In this document: positions 35,821 through 44,009 of the stretch, in pieces
Layout: each line of letters starts with the position of its first letter
How positions within the stretch are numbered: the stretch's first letter is position 1
Assembly (NCBI RefSeq): GCF_030687295.1
Contig: NZ_CP117425.1
Span: 4,282,001-4,346,000, forward strand
Source of the DNA: Pseudomonas beijingensis
GTDB lineage: Bacteria > Pseudomonadota > Gammaproteobacteria > Pseudomonadales > Pseudomonadaceae
Reading direction: 5' to 3'
Length of the DNA stretch: 64,000 bases
Made by a program: the position numbers and the translations under genes
Notes under the pieces: model-generated
What the model saw: the letters and a program-made list of their open reading frames with translations, nothing else
The model's database searches: none
Told to the model about the DNA's origin: nothing

Positions 35821-36678
35821 ATGGTCGACTACCCTTTCCCACCTTTCCCGAAACAAAGCCAGCCGGTGCCCGGCACCCAGCGCAACATGGACCCTTACCC
35901 GGATTGCGGCGAACAGAGCTACACCGGCTCCGGACGACTGGCGAACAAGATCGCCCTGATCACCGGCGCCGACAGCGGCATCGGTCGCGCCGTCGCCATT
36001 GCCTTCGCCCGTGAAGGCGCGGACGTGGCGATTGCCTACCTGGACGAGCATGAAGACGCCCAGGAAACCGCGCGCTGGGTCGAGCAGGCCGGACGCCAAT
36101 GCCTGCTGTTGCCCGGTGACCTGGCGGACAAAGGCCTGTGCCGCAAAATCGTCGATGAGACTGTCGCCCGCTTCGGGCATATCGACGTTCTGGTCAACAA
36201 CGCCGCGTTCCAGATGACTCACGAAAGCCTCGAGGAGATTCCCGACGAAGAATGGGTGCGTACCTTCGATATCAATATCACGGCGATGTTCAGGATCTGC
36301 CAGGCCGCCGTGCCGCACATGAAACCGGGCGGCTCGATCATCAACACCAGCTCGGTCAACTCCGACATGCCCAAGCCGACGCTGCTGGCGTATGCCACCA
36401 CCAAGGGCGCCATCGCCAACTTCACCGGCGGCCTGGCGCAACTGCTCGGGCCCAAGGGCATCCGCGTGAACAGCGTGGCGCCGGGACCGATCTGGACGCC
36501 GCTGATCGTGGCGACCATGCCCGAGGAAGAAGTGCAGAATTTCGGTTCCCAGACACCCCTTGGCCGCCCTGGCCAGCCGGTTGAGGTGGCGCCGATCTAC
36601 GTGCTGTTGGCCTCGGATGAAGGCAGCTACATTTCCGGGGCCCGTTATGGGGTTACCGGGGGCAAGCCGATGTTGTGA
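35821..36678 (+). CDS. SDR family oxidoreductase, YghA-like
   Basis: 285 residues from ATG 35821; GGAG is correctly spaced for this ATG and too close for the one two codons earlier. The long N-terminal arm (FPPFPKQSQPVPGTQRNMDP) typifies the YghA/YhdF (general-stress) subgroup. Cofactor motif TGADSGIGRA, NNAA, catalytic Ser in NTSSVNSD, YATTK, and C-terminal TGGKPML. NAD(P)-dependent, substrate unknown; homologues are often stress-induced. Confidence 0.9.
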   Translation: MVDYPFPPFPKQSQPVPGTQRNMDPYPDCGEQSYTGSGRLANKIALITGADSGIGRAVAIAFAREGADVAIAYLDEHEDAQETARWVEQAGRQCLLLPGDLADKGLCRKIVDETVARFGHIDVLVNNAAFQMTHESLEEIPDEEWVRTFDINITAMFRICQAAVPHMKPGGSIINTSSVNSDMPKPTLLAYATTKGAIANFTGGLAQLLGPKGIRVNSVAPGPIWTPLIVATMPEEEVQNFGSQTPLGRPGQPVEVAPIYVLLASDEGSYISGARYGVTGGKPML

Positions 36679-36700
36679 TCAAGGCGGCTGAGCCTGTTTT

Positions 36701-36732
36701 TTGTGGCGAGGGGATAAATCCCCTCGCCACAA
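36701..36732. terminator. 14-bp stem hairpin of REP type downstream of the SDR gene
   Basis: TTGTGGCGAGGGGA and its exact complement TCCCCTCGCCACAA, four-base TAAA loop, preceded by TTTT. Positioned between convergent genes, it probably stops transcription from both sides. Confidence 0.7.
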
Positions 36733-36754
36733 TGAAGTTCGCCAGCACTCGGGG

Positions 36755-37198
36755 TTACTCCTTGGCAATCACCGAAATCTTCCCATTGCGCTCGATGATC
36801 GCAAACTTGATCTGTTCCAGGCTCTCGATGCCCTGGCTCGAGCGCGCCGCTTCCATGATGTCCGCCTCCACCAACCGCGCATGACGCATCCGGCCGCGCA
36901 GGATTCGGCCGTCCTCGACGATGATGGTCGGGCCACCGTCGATCAGCCGCGACACCCATTGGGAGCGCAGTTTGAGCAACGAGAAGCCGACATCAATGGC
37001 AATCATTGTCACGATCACCATCAGCGCGTTGGTCATCGAGAAATCATCCCCCAACAGCGCCTGTTGAGTGGCTTCGCCGATGATCATCAACAACACGAAA
37101 TCAAAAGTGGTGAGTTCTGCCAGTGAACGTCGCCCGGCGATCTTGAACAACACCATCAATGCGGCATACATCACCGCGGCTCGCAGCACCGAATCCAT
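36755..37198 (-). CDS. DUF421/YetF family membrane protein
   Basis: 147 residues. Two or three N-terminal hydrophobic segments (AAVMYAALMVLFKIAG, NALMVIVTMIAIDVGF) carry the family motif GRRSLAELTTFDFVLLMIIGE. A cytoplasmic alpha/beta domain has IDGGPTIIVEDGRIL and MRHARLVEADIMEAAR. YetF proteins are linked to spore/stress physiology in Bacillus; the function in Pseudomonas is unknown. It follows the next gene (37206-37725) by 7 bp, suggesting an operon with that membrane protein. Confidence 0.88.
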   Translation of the reverse strand: MDSVLRAAVMYAALMVLFKIAGRRSLAELTTFDFVLLMIIGEATQQALLGDDFSMTNALMVIVTMIAIDVGFSLLKLRSQWVSRLIDGGPTIIVEDGRILRGRMRHARLVEADIMEAARSSQGIESLEQIKFAIIERNGKISVIAKE

Positions 37199-37205
37199 AG
37201 GTCAC

Positions 37206-37725
37206 CTAAGGAAGAATGAATTGGTTGAAACTGACCACGGCACCGCCGGCGGTTGCGATGCGGCTGTGATAGGTCCCGAAGCCTTCGCCGAGCAATGACA
37301 GATGCAGGCTGGCCTGCCCCTGTTTATCCGCTTGGACCCAAAGCGTCATGCCCTGCCCCGCGCCCGCCGAGCGCAGCGGTGGAGGTTGCAACGCTTGCAC
37401 CTCGAACCCTTCCAGCCAGTCGCCACCCAACTCGACTTCCAGCACGGCGTTGGGTTGGCCCTTCAGACGTATGACCACGGCGTTGCTGGAGCCGTTGCGG
37501 TGGAAAGCCTCATATTCGACGCTCAGGCTACCGTCGCTGCTGTGCAGCTCCCGGCTGCTCAACGGGCCACGGGAAAACAGCCCCAGCAAGGTCAGGATCA
37601 CCAGCAGCACCAGCACGTACCAGCCGACTCGCTCGAAAACGCCAGACCTTGTGTTGGAACGCCATGTCCTCGCGTACCGGAAACTGGCGGCTACGGTGGT
37701 CGTCCTGCTCGTATGGATCGCTCAT
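37206..37725 (-). pseudogene. Small single-pass membrane protein, single-base frameshift
   Basis: From ATG 37725 the first frame reads MSDPYEQDDHRSRQF to HKVWRF. The remainder, with a membrane segment (LVLLVILTLLGLFSRGPLSS) and a beta-rich periplasmic domain ending NQFILP, is in another frame. They meet at an AAAA run (37636-37639, plus strand). Removing one base gives HKVWRFERVGWYVLVLL and a 172-residue protein, resembling the conserved uncharacterised partner of YetF-like proteins in pseudomonads. Probably a sequence error or fresh mutation. Confidence 0.7.
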
Positions 37726-37735
37726 GGTCCGTCCC

Positions 37736-38236
37736 CTATCGCCGCTCGCCGACCAAGGCACGCTGGTGAAAGCTGGGCAATTGCTGCAACGCGTATTCGG
37801 CGGCCCACAATTGCACCTGGCCACGACTGCCGAAGAACCGGACGCAGCGACTGAACAAGGCTCGCTGGCCGTTGACATCGAACGCCCAGGCAAAGCAGAC
37901 GGTACCGGCGGGTATTCCGTCCTTGTCGTCTGGCCCGAGCAGGCCGGTGGTCGCCACCGCCACGTTGGCATCGGCATCGTGCAAGGCGCCGAGGGCCATT
38001 TCCTCAGCGACTTCTCGGCTGGTGAGATTGAAAGTCTCGATGGTGCGTGGACTGACGCCGAGCAAGCGCTGCTTGGCTTCCGGGGAATACACCACATAGC
38101 CACTTTCGATCAGTGAACCGCTGCCGGGCACCTCGGCCAGCAACGTGACGATCTGCCCGGCCGTGCAGGATTCGGCCGTGGTCAGGCGCAGGTCATGATC
38201 ACGTAAATAATCAACCAGGGTTTGGGCAACAGTCAT
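37736..38236 (-). CDS. CinA family protein (NMN amidase-like)
   Basis: 166 residues from ATG 38236 (AAGGA upstream). The CinA C-terminal domain alone: TTAESCTAGQIVTLLAEVPGSG, VVYSPEAKQRLLGV, TTGLLGPDDKDGIPAGTVCFA. Stand-alone versions (PncC/YgaD) deamidate nicotinamide mononucleotide in NAD salvage. The catalytic Ser in ESCTAG is present. It ends 10 bp before the start of the membrane protein gene, so it probably heads the three-gene operon with YetF. Confidence 0.88.
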   Translation of the reverse strand: MTVAQTLVDYLRDHDLRLTTAESCTAGQIVTLLAEVPGSGSLIESGYVVYSPEAKQRLLGVSPRTIETFNLTSREVAEEMALGALHDADANVAVATTGLLGPDDKDGIPAGTVCFAWAFDVNGQRALFSRCVRFFGSRGQVQLWAAEYALQQLPSFHQRALVGERR

Positions 38237-38417
38237 GGCAGGCGGTCCTTCAGGGATGCTGATGGGTTGACCCCTGCCATTGTGTTTCATTCCCTTTATC
38301 GCGCCTCAGTGTTGGGCCAGCCAACAAAGGGGCGGCAAATAAATGAAACCCCTGTCTCTTGCTGTACCTCAAATCTACATGGGCCTCATGCGGGGCCGTC
38401 CTGATCAGGAGGTCGTC

Positions 38418-39029
38418 ATGTCTGCACCTTTCGTCAAACTGTTCACGCACCCCGAATTTGCCTGGGCCGACATCCGCGAGCAGGAACAGGCGCATCCGCT
38501 TCATTATCTGGTTCACTTGCTGTTGCTCGCATTGATTCCGGTGGTGTGCCTGTTCATCGGCACCACTTGGACCGGCTGGAGCCTGGCTGAAAACGAAACG
38601 GTACGGCTCAGCCGCGCCAGCGCGCTGCAATTGTGCGTGCTGCTGTACCTGACCATCGTAGTTGGCGTCACATTGATGGGACTGTTCATTCGCTGGATGT
38701 CCCGAACCTTCGAGGTGCGCCCAACGGTCAACCAATGCATCGGTTTCGCCGCCTACACCGCCACGCCGTACTTCCTGGCCGGGATCTTCGGGCTTTATCC
38801 GAGTCGCTGGTTGGCGGTCACGGCCTTGTTGCTGGCATCGGCCTACTCGACATTCCTGCTGTTTGTCGGCCTGCCCAAGTTCATGGGCCTCAAGAAAGAA
38901 CAGGGCCTGCTGTACTCGGCGAGTGTCTGGGGCGTTGGCTTGCTGGTGCTGGTAACGATTCTGGTGGAAATGATCTTGCTATGGTTCAACTACCTGCAGC
39001 CGGAATATCTGCGTGTTCCGGTGGGCTGA
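38418..39029 (+). CDS. Yip1 family integral membrane protein
   Basis: 203 residues from ATG 38418, with AGGAGG upstream. Five hydrophobic segments of the Yip1 domain (for example YLVHLLLLALIPVVCLFIG, LLVLVTILVEMILLWF), preceded by a short amphipathic N-terminus (FVKLFTHPEFAWADI). The prokaryotic family is uncharacterised. A BIME follows the stop. Confidence 0.87.
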   Translation: MSAPFVKLFTHPEFAWADIREQEQAHPLHYLVHLLLLALIPVVCLFIGTTWTGWSLAENETVRLSRASALQLCVLLYLTIVVGVTLMGLFIRWMSRTFEVRPTVNQCIGFAAYTATPYFLAGIFGLYPSRWLAVTALLLASAYSTFLLFVGLPKFMGLKKEQGLLYSASVWGVGLLVLVTILVEMILLWFNYLQPEYLRVPVG

Positions 39030-39044
39030 GCGTGCGGCATCATT

Positions 39045-39134
39045 TGTGGGAGCGGGCTTGCTCGCGAAGGCGGCATTACAGTCGACAATGATGTTGAATG
39101 TGCTGGCCTCTTCGCGAGCAAGCCCGCTCCCACA
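39045..39134. repeat. REP pair (BIME)
   Basis: TGTGGGAGCGGGCTTGCTCG at 39045 and its exact complement ending at 39134; 24-bp arms and a spacer of about 42 bp. Confidence 0.88.
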
Positions 39135-39226
39135 GAAGAAACGCGTTCACCCACGATCAGGTCGGCTGCGCATCCCTAAGTAGCCGTCACCGCAGCAACG
39201 GATAGATGCACCACCACACAAACACC

Positions 39227-41854
39227 TTACGCCTTCCTCATGCCGATACGCCGACGCATCTCAGCCGTAATACTCTGCCGAGTCTTCTTCAGCCCAGCCC
39301 AAGGCTCATGACCCACCTGCGCCAAACGCTCATGAACATTGTGCACATTCCACAGATTCGCCCCCTTGAGCTCAGCCATCTCCTCACGAAAGATCGGCAC
39401 TGAAACCGGCAACCCTTCCCGAGTCCGGGCGGCGTAGGGGCAGATGGTAGTGGCGCCCAACCCATTACGCAGGTAATCGATGAAGATCCGCCCTACCCGG
39501 TTCTTCGGCCCGGACACCGCCGAAAAACGGTCCGGCAGCAGCTTGGCCATATGACTGACAATCGCATGACTAAAGCCCTTGACCTCATCCCAGCCCAGTT
39601 TGCGTGTCAACGGCACCACCACATGAATGCCCTTGCCGCCGCTGGTCTTGAGGAACGCCTTGAGCCCCAGTTCATCGAGCACCGATAACGTGAGCTGCGT
39701 CGCCTCGACCATGCTTTTCCAGGGCAATGCCGGGTCCGGGTCAAGGTCGAGGACGAAGCGGTCGGGCTTGTCCAGGTCGACGGAGGTGGCATTCCAGGTG
39801 TGCAGTTCCACCGTGCTCATCTGCACCGCGCCAATCAGCGCCTCGGCGTTGTTGATGATCATCACCGGCTGCCCGGTCAGTTCCTTGTCCAGGCTGACGA
39901 TGCCGGGAATCGCCAGGCGCTCGGAGTTCTTCTGGAAAAACAGCTCACCGGCGATGCCTTCCGGCGCCCGGACCAGGGCAACCGGGCGATCCTTCAGTTC
40001 CGGCAGGATGAATTCGGCAACGCTGGCGTAGTACTCGGCCAACTGCAGTTTGGTGGTGCCGCTGCTGGCGTCGATGACCCGCTCCGGATGGGTGATGCGG
40101 ACCTTGCCGTTCATGGCCGGCGCCTTGGCTTTTGTCTGGGACTTTGCCTTGTCCTTGCTCTTGTCCGGTTTCGCGTCAGGTTCATCCTTGCTGCTGGTTT
40201 TCTTCGTCGCAGTGGTTTTTTTCACGGGTTTGGCAAGCTCCTGGGTGATGGCCTTGGCCGGCTTGTCGTTGCGCAAGCCATGGAAGACCGCATGGCGCAC
40301 CGAGCCTTCCTTGGTCATTTCGGCAAAGGCCACTTCGGCCAGCAGCGTCGGTTCGAGCCAGTGCACGCCCTTGGCTTCGTAGCCGGTGGGCGGGTTCACC
40401 ACGGCGGCCTTTTTCGTCTCCAGGGGCAGCAGTTGCTGGTAGATGCTCTTGAGGGTAGTTTCGTTGAAACCGGTGCCGACCTTGCCGGCGTAACGCAATT
40501 GGCCGCTGTCAGCGTCATGCAGCCCCAGCAGCAAGGCACCGAAGGCACTGCGGGCACCTTTGGGATCGCTGAAACCCACTACCACGAATTCCTGGCGATT
40601 CTTGCATTTGAGCTTGATCCAATCGTTGCTGCGCCTGGACACATAGGCGCTGCCGACGCGCTTGCCGATCAGCCCTTCCATCTGCATCTGGCAGGCACTG
40701 TTGAGCAGCGCTTCAGGGGGGTCCTCAAAGGCATCGGAAAACCGCAACAAGGGGCTTTGATTGGGTTCCAGCACGGCGGCCAATGCCACCCGGCGTTCTT
40801 GCACCGGCACTTTGCGCAAATCCATGCCGTTGAGATAAGGCATATCGAACAGGTAATAGGCAATCTTGCCACTGCTGCCGACCTCAAAGGCGTTTTGCAA
40901 GGCCTGGAAGTCCGGCACGCCCTGATCGTTGGCGACCACCATTTCACCGTCGAGCCAGGCCGATTCCAACCCCAGCCCAGCCAAGGCCTCGGCCTGCTTT
41001 GGCAACTTGTGGGTCCAGTCATGGCCGTTGCGGGTCAACAGCCTGACGTCGCCGTTTTCGATCCGCGCCATGACCCGGTAACCGTCGAACTTGATCTCAT
41101 AAAGCCAATCGCCGTCGGGTGCGCTGTCCACCAGCGTCGCCAGTTCCGGTTTGAGGGTTTCCGGCAGCGGCCCAGCGACCGCACCGCTGAGGGTGGTTTT
41201 CGAGGTGCGTTTCGGCGATTTCGGCTGGGCGGCTTTTTCCGGTTGCTTCACCGCTTTCGCCGCGGTGGCCTTGCCTCGACGCTTGGGCACAAGGGTGCGA
41301 TCGCTGAGCACACTGTCCGGCTCGGCTTCGACCACGTCGTATTCGCTTTCGGCACGGGCGGCCTGGTCCTGATGCTTGATCAGGAACCACTGTTCCTGCT
41401 TGCCAGGCATGTGAGTGCGCACCAGGTTCCACAAGCCGCTGAGTTTTTCGCCTTGCAGCTCGAACTTGAGCCGGCCTTTTTCATAGGCCTCGTGGGGATC
41501 TCCCTGGGGAATCCAGACACCCCGGTCCCAGACGATCACGTCACCGGCACCGTAGTGGCCTTCGGGGATGCTGCCCTCGAACGTCGCGTAGTCCAACGGA
41601 TGGTCTTCGACATGCACCGCCAGGCGCTTGGCTTTCGGGTCCAGGGAGGGTCCCTTGGGCACCGCCCAGCTCTTGAGCGCGCCGTCCAGCTCCAGCCGGA
41701 AGTCGTAATGCAATCGCGAGGCATCGTGCTTTTGAATGCAGAACTGCAAGGCGTGGGCGGTCTTTGGCGATCTGCGCGAACGTTTCGCCGCCGGCTCCGG
41801 GGTGGCGGCGAAATCTCGCATGCGGTTGTAGTCATCCAGGGTCTTGCTGCTCAT
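39227..41854 (-). CDS. ligD: Multifunctional DNA ligase D (NHEJ)
   Basis: 875 residues, all three LigD modules. N-terminal 3'-phosphoesterase (about 30-190) has the H43/H49/D51/R53 cluster (KHDASRLHYDFRLE) and HVEDHP. The ATP-dependent ligase (about 230-540) has the adenylated Lys in EIKFDGYR (K255) and LIGKRVGS. A Lys-rich linker (about 545-590) is followed by a polymerase/primase domain with the metal pair in VLDLDPDP and KTSGGKGIHV. It repairs double-strand breaks by non-homologous end joining, normally with Ku, which is not in this window. The start overlaps the YbdK stop (ATGA), in an unusual four-gene operon. Confidence 0.95.
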   Translation of the reverse strand: MSSKTLDDYNRMRDFAATPEPAAKRSRRSPKTAHALQFCIQKHDASRLHYDFRLELDGALKSWAVPKGPSLDPKAKRLAVHVEDHPLDYATFEGSIPEGHYGAGDVIVWDRGVWIPQGDPHEAYEKGRLKFELQGEKLSGLWNLVRTHMPGKQEQWFLIKHQDQAARAESEYDVVEAEPDSVLSDRTLVPKRRGKATAAKAVKQPEKAAQPKSPKRTSKTTLSGAVAGPLPETLKPELATLVDSAPDGDWLYEIKFDGYRVMARIENGDVRLLTRNGHDWTHKLPKQAEALAGLGLESAWLDGEMVVANDQGVPDFQALQNAFEVGSSGKIAYYLFDMPYLNGMDLRKVPVQERRVALAAVLEPNQSPLLRFSDAFEDPPEALLNSACQMQMEGLIGKRVGSAYVSRRSNDWIKLKCKNRQEFVVVGFSDPKGARSAFGALLLGLHDADSGQLRYAGKVGTGFNETTLKSIYQQLLPLETKKAAVVNPPTGYEAKGVHWLEPTLLAEVAFAEMTKEGSVRHAVFHGLRNDKPAKAITQELAKPVKKTTATKKTSSKDEPDAKPDKSKDKAKSQTKAKAPAMNGKVRITHPERVIDASSGTTKLQLAEYYASVAEFILPELKDRPVALVRAPEGIAGELFFQKNSERLAIPGIVSLDKELTGQPVMIINNAEALIGAVQMSTVELHTWNATSVDLDKPDRFVLDLDPDPALPWKSMVEATQLTLSVLDELGLKAFLKTSGGKGIHVVVPLTRKLGWDEVKGFSHAIVSHMAKLLPDRFSAVSGPKNRVGRIFIDYLRNGLGATTICPYAARTREGLPVSVPIFREEMAELKGANLWNVHNVHERLAQVGHEPWAGLKKTRQSITAEMRRRIGMRKA

Positions 41855-43014
41855 GGACCACCTGCCACCTGTTGCAAGGCTGGGTCGGCGACCGGCATCC
41901 CGGCGGTTTCCGCGAGCAATTGATCGACCACGCGGCTCAAGGCCTGTTCGACCGAATCGCCCAGCAGCAGGCCTTGTTCGTAGAGCACGATTTGCCGATC
42001 GGCGCTGGTGCCTTCCTGCACGATCCGCCGGGCCTGCTTGAACACGTCCTGGACGCCCAGTTGGGCCGCGGTTTCACCGAAGGTCTGCTCCGCCAGGGTC
42101 AGCCATTCACCGATCAGCATCGGTTGGTCCTGCCCCTCGACGATAAACTCCGCGAGAATCCCGTGGCGCTTGGCCCGCCAGCGGTTTTCCTTGAGGATCC
42201 ACTGGGACATCTGGCTGTAGTGGGCGCCGGACCGGCGCTGCGCGACGGCATGGGCCACCATCAGGCGAAACAGCGAGACCAGGCAAAGGACGTCCTCTGC
42301 CCGAGGGCAGGCATCGCAGATGCGCAGCTCCAGCGTGGGATAACGTGACGAAGGCCGTATCACCCACCAGCAATCGCTGGCTTGGCGAATGGACCCGGTG
42401 CGCATGAGCATGTCGACGTAGCCGGCGAACGCCGACTCATCTTCGAAGTACTCCGGCACGCCCATGCGCGGCCATTCATCGCAGGCCACTTGTCGATAGC
42501 TGCTGAAGCCGCTGTAGCCACCGTTCCAGAACGGCGATGACGCGCTCAGGGCCAGGAACATCGGCAACCAGGGCAGGATTTCATTCATGACCCGCACCCG
42601 ATCCTGGGTGGCCGGGACTTCCACGTGTACATGCAGGCCCGAGAGCACGCTACGCCGCGCCACCCGCTGATAATCATCGAACAGTTGCTGGAAATGCAGC
42701 TCATCGGTGGGTTGCAGCACAGGGGTGGCCATTGGGTGTGAACCGGCACTGAGCAGGCCCAGGCCATAGGGCGCCAGCCGCTGGTTCAGGCCCGTACGCA
42801 CCTGGCTGAGGTAGTCGGCGGCCTCGGGCAGGCTGCGAAAGATGGGCGAGGCCATCTCCACCTGGCATTGAAACATTTCATGGGCGAAATGCTTGCCCAG
42901 CTCGGCCTGGCACGCGGCGACAGCCTCCGCGGGTGGCTCACCCGGCATGCACCGGGTGTTCAGGTCGGTGATGAAATACTCCTCTTCAACGCCGAACTTC
43001 ATGCGTCTGTTCAT
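41851..43014 (-). CDS. YbdK family carboxylate-amine ligase
   Basis: 387 residues from ATG 43014 (GGAGGGA upstream). The GCS2 fold is marked by FGVEEEYF at residues 7-14, LSGLHVHVEVP, and the Arg/Glu-containing TLELRICDACP. The family has weak glutamate-cysteine ligase activity; natural substrates are unknown. ATP-dependent formation of an amide between a carboxylate and an amine is expected. Overlaps the methyltransferase end by 29 bp and ligD by 4 bp. Confidence 0.88.
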   Translation of the reverse strand: MNRRMKFGVEEEYFITDLNTRCMPGEPPAEAVAACQAELGKHFAHEMFQCQVEMASPIFRSLPEAADYLSQVRTGLNQRLAPYGLGLLSAGSHPMATPVLQPTDELHFQQLFDDYQRVARRSVLSGLHVHVEVPATQDRVRVMNEILPWLPMFLALSASSPFWNGGYSGFSSYRQVACDEWPRMGVPEYFEDESAFAGYVDMLMRTGSIRQASDCWWVIRPSSRYPTLELRICDACPRAEDVLCLVSLFRLMVAHAVAQRRSGAHYSQMSQWILKENRWRAKRHGILAEFIVEGQDQPMLIGEWLTLAEQTFGETAAQLGVQDVFKQARRIVQEGTSADRQIVLYEQGLLLGDSVEQALSRVVDQLLAETAGMPVADPALQQVAGGP

Positions 43015-43999
43015 CGATAGTCCCTCCGATAACCCCGCCGAGACCTGCGCCAATGCGGGTTACAACCAACGCCACCACGGCGATCCTTTCCACGTCCTGA
43101 TAACCCGGCGTGAGCAGTTCTTCACCGAACACATCCGGGTCCAATTCCTTGTAGGTCCAGCCGAAATCCGCCGAGTCACGCCATTGCCCCAGCGCTTCGA
43201 GGAACGGGTCGCGCCCGTCCACCATGGCCACGCCGGTGTAGAGCACCAGCGAGCCGCCCGGTGTAAGCCGGGGCAAGGCCTGCTCGACGATGCGCAGCGA
43301 CAGCCCGGCGCCCAGTGTGCCGCCGCCATGGCGATAGGCGCGCTCGGAGGGGTCGGCCATGTACGGCGGGTTGGCGACGATCAGGTCGAACTGGCCTGGC
43401 ACATCCTGCAGCACGTCGCTGCGGGCGACCTCGACGTTGGCCACCTCCGCCAGCGCAGCGTTCACGGCGCTCAGGCGCAGGGCTTGGGGGTTGATGTCCA
43501 CGGCCAGCACTTGCGCTTCACGGCGGGCGCGGGCAATCACGATGGCGCCGACACCGGCGCCACAACCGATGTCCACGGCGCGCTGCACGGCCGTGAAGTT
43601 CTGTTGTAGATGAGTATGGATCAGTTGGGCGAAACGGTAGCTGTCAGGGCCGAAGAACACCGCGTCGGTGGCTTGCGTGGGGAACTGCGAATGGGCAAAC
43701 AGCAAGCCATCCAGGCTCGACCAGCGCACCCGGCTACGCAACAAGCCGTCGTGTGCTTCCAGCACCTGGGCGTCTTGCAGTTGCCGCTGTTCGTCGGTGC
43801 TGATCAGCCCCGGCGCAAACGGCCGTGACCAGCCAAATACGTCCCGCAAGGTCTTGGCGCGCTCATTGCCGGGTCGCTGGTTGACCCGTTCATGGGTCAA
43901 CGGCGTCGGGGTGATGAAACGATAGCCGTCGGCTTGCAGGCGTCGGCCCAGTTGCAACAGCGCAAGGTCCGGCTCGGACAGGCGTTCTTCTTCATTCAT
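42986..43999 (-). CDS. Class I SAM methyltransferase, PrmC/HemK-like
   Basis: 337 residues. The SAM-binding motif DIGCGAG is at about 143-149 and NPPY at 210-213, the N/Q-methyltransferase signature for amide nitrogens of proteins or bases. An N-terminal domain of about 110 residues (with WSSLDGLLFAHSQFP) differs from PrmC. GGAGG-like site upstream. It sits 10 bp after the heme-oxygenase-like gene and overlaps the ligase gene, implying a shared pathway. Target unknown. Confidence 0.87.
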   Translation of the reverse strand: MNEEERLSEPDLALLQLGRRLQADGYRFITPTPLTHERVNQRPGNERAKTLRDVFGWSRPFAPGLISTDEQRQLQDAQVLEAHDGLLRSRVRWSSLDGLLFAHSQFPTQATDAVFFGPDSYRFAQLIHTHLQQNFTAVQRAVDIGCGAGVGAIVIARARREAQVLAVDINPQALRLSAVNAALAEVANVEVARSDVLQDVPGQFDLIVANPPYMADPSERAYRHGGGTLGAGLSLRIVEQALPRLTPGGSLVLYTGVAMVDGRDPFLEALGQWRDSADFGWTYKELDPDVFGEELLTPGYQDVERIAVVALVVTRIGAGLGGVIGGTIDEQTHEVRR

Positions 44000-44009
44000 G
44001 CAGGGCTCC

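Noticed and set aside
39800..41923. Open frame of about 707 codons antisense to ligD
   Set aside because: High-GC codon bias leaves the opposite strand open. The ligD frame carries every expected motif, while the antisense product has no recognisable domain.
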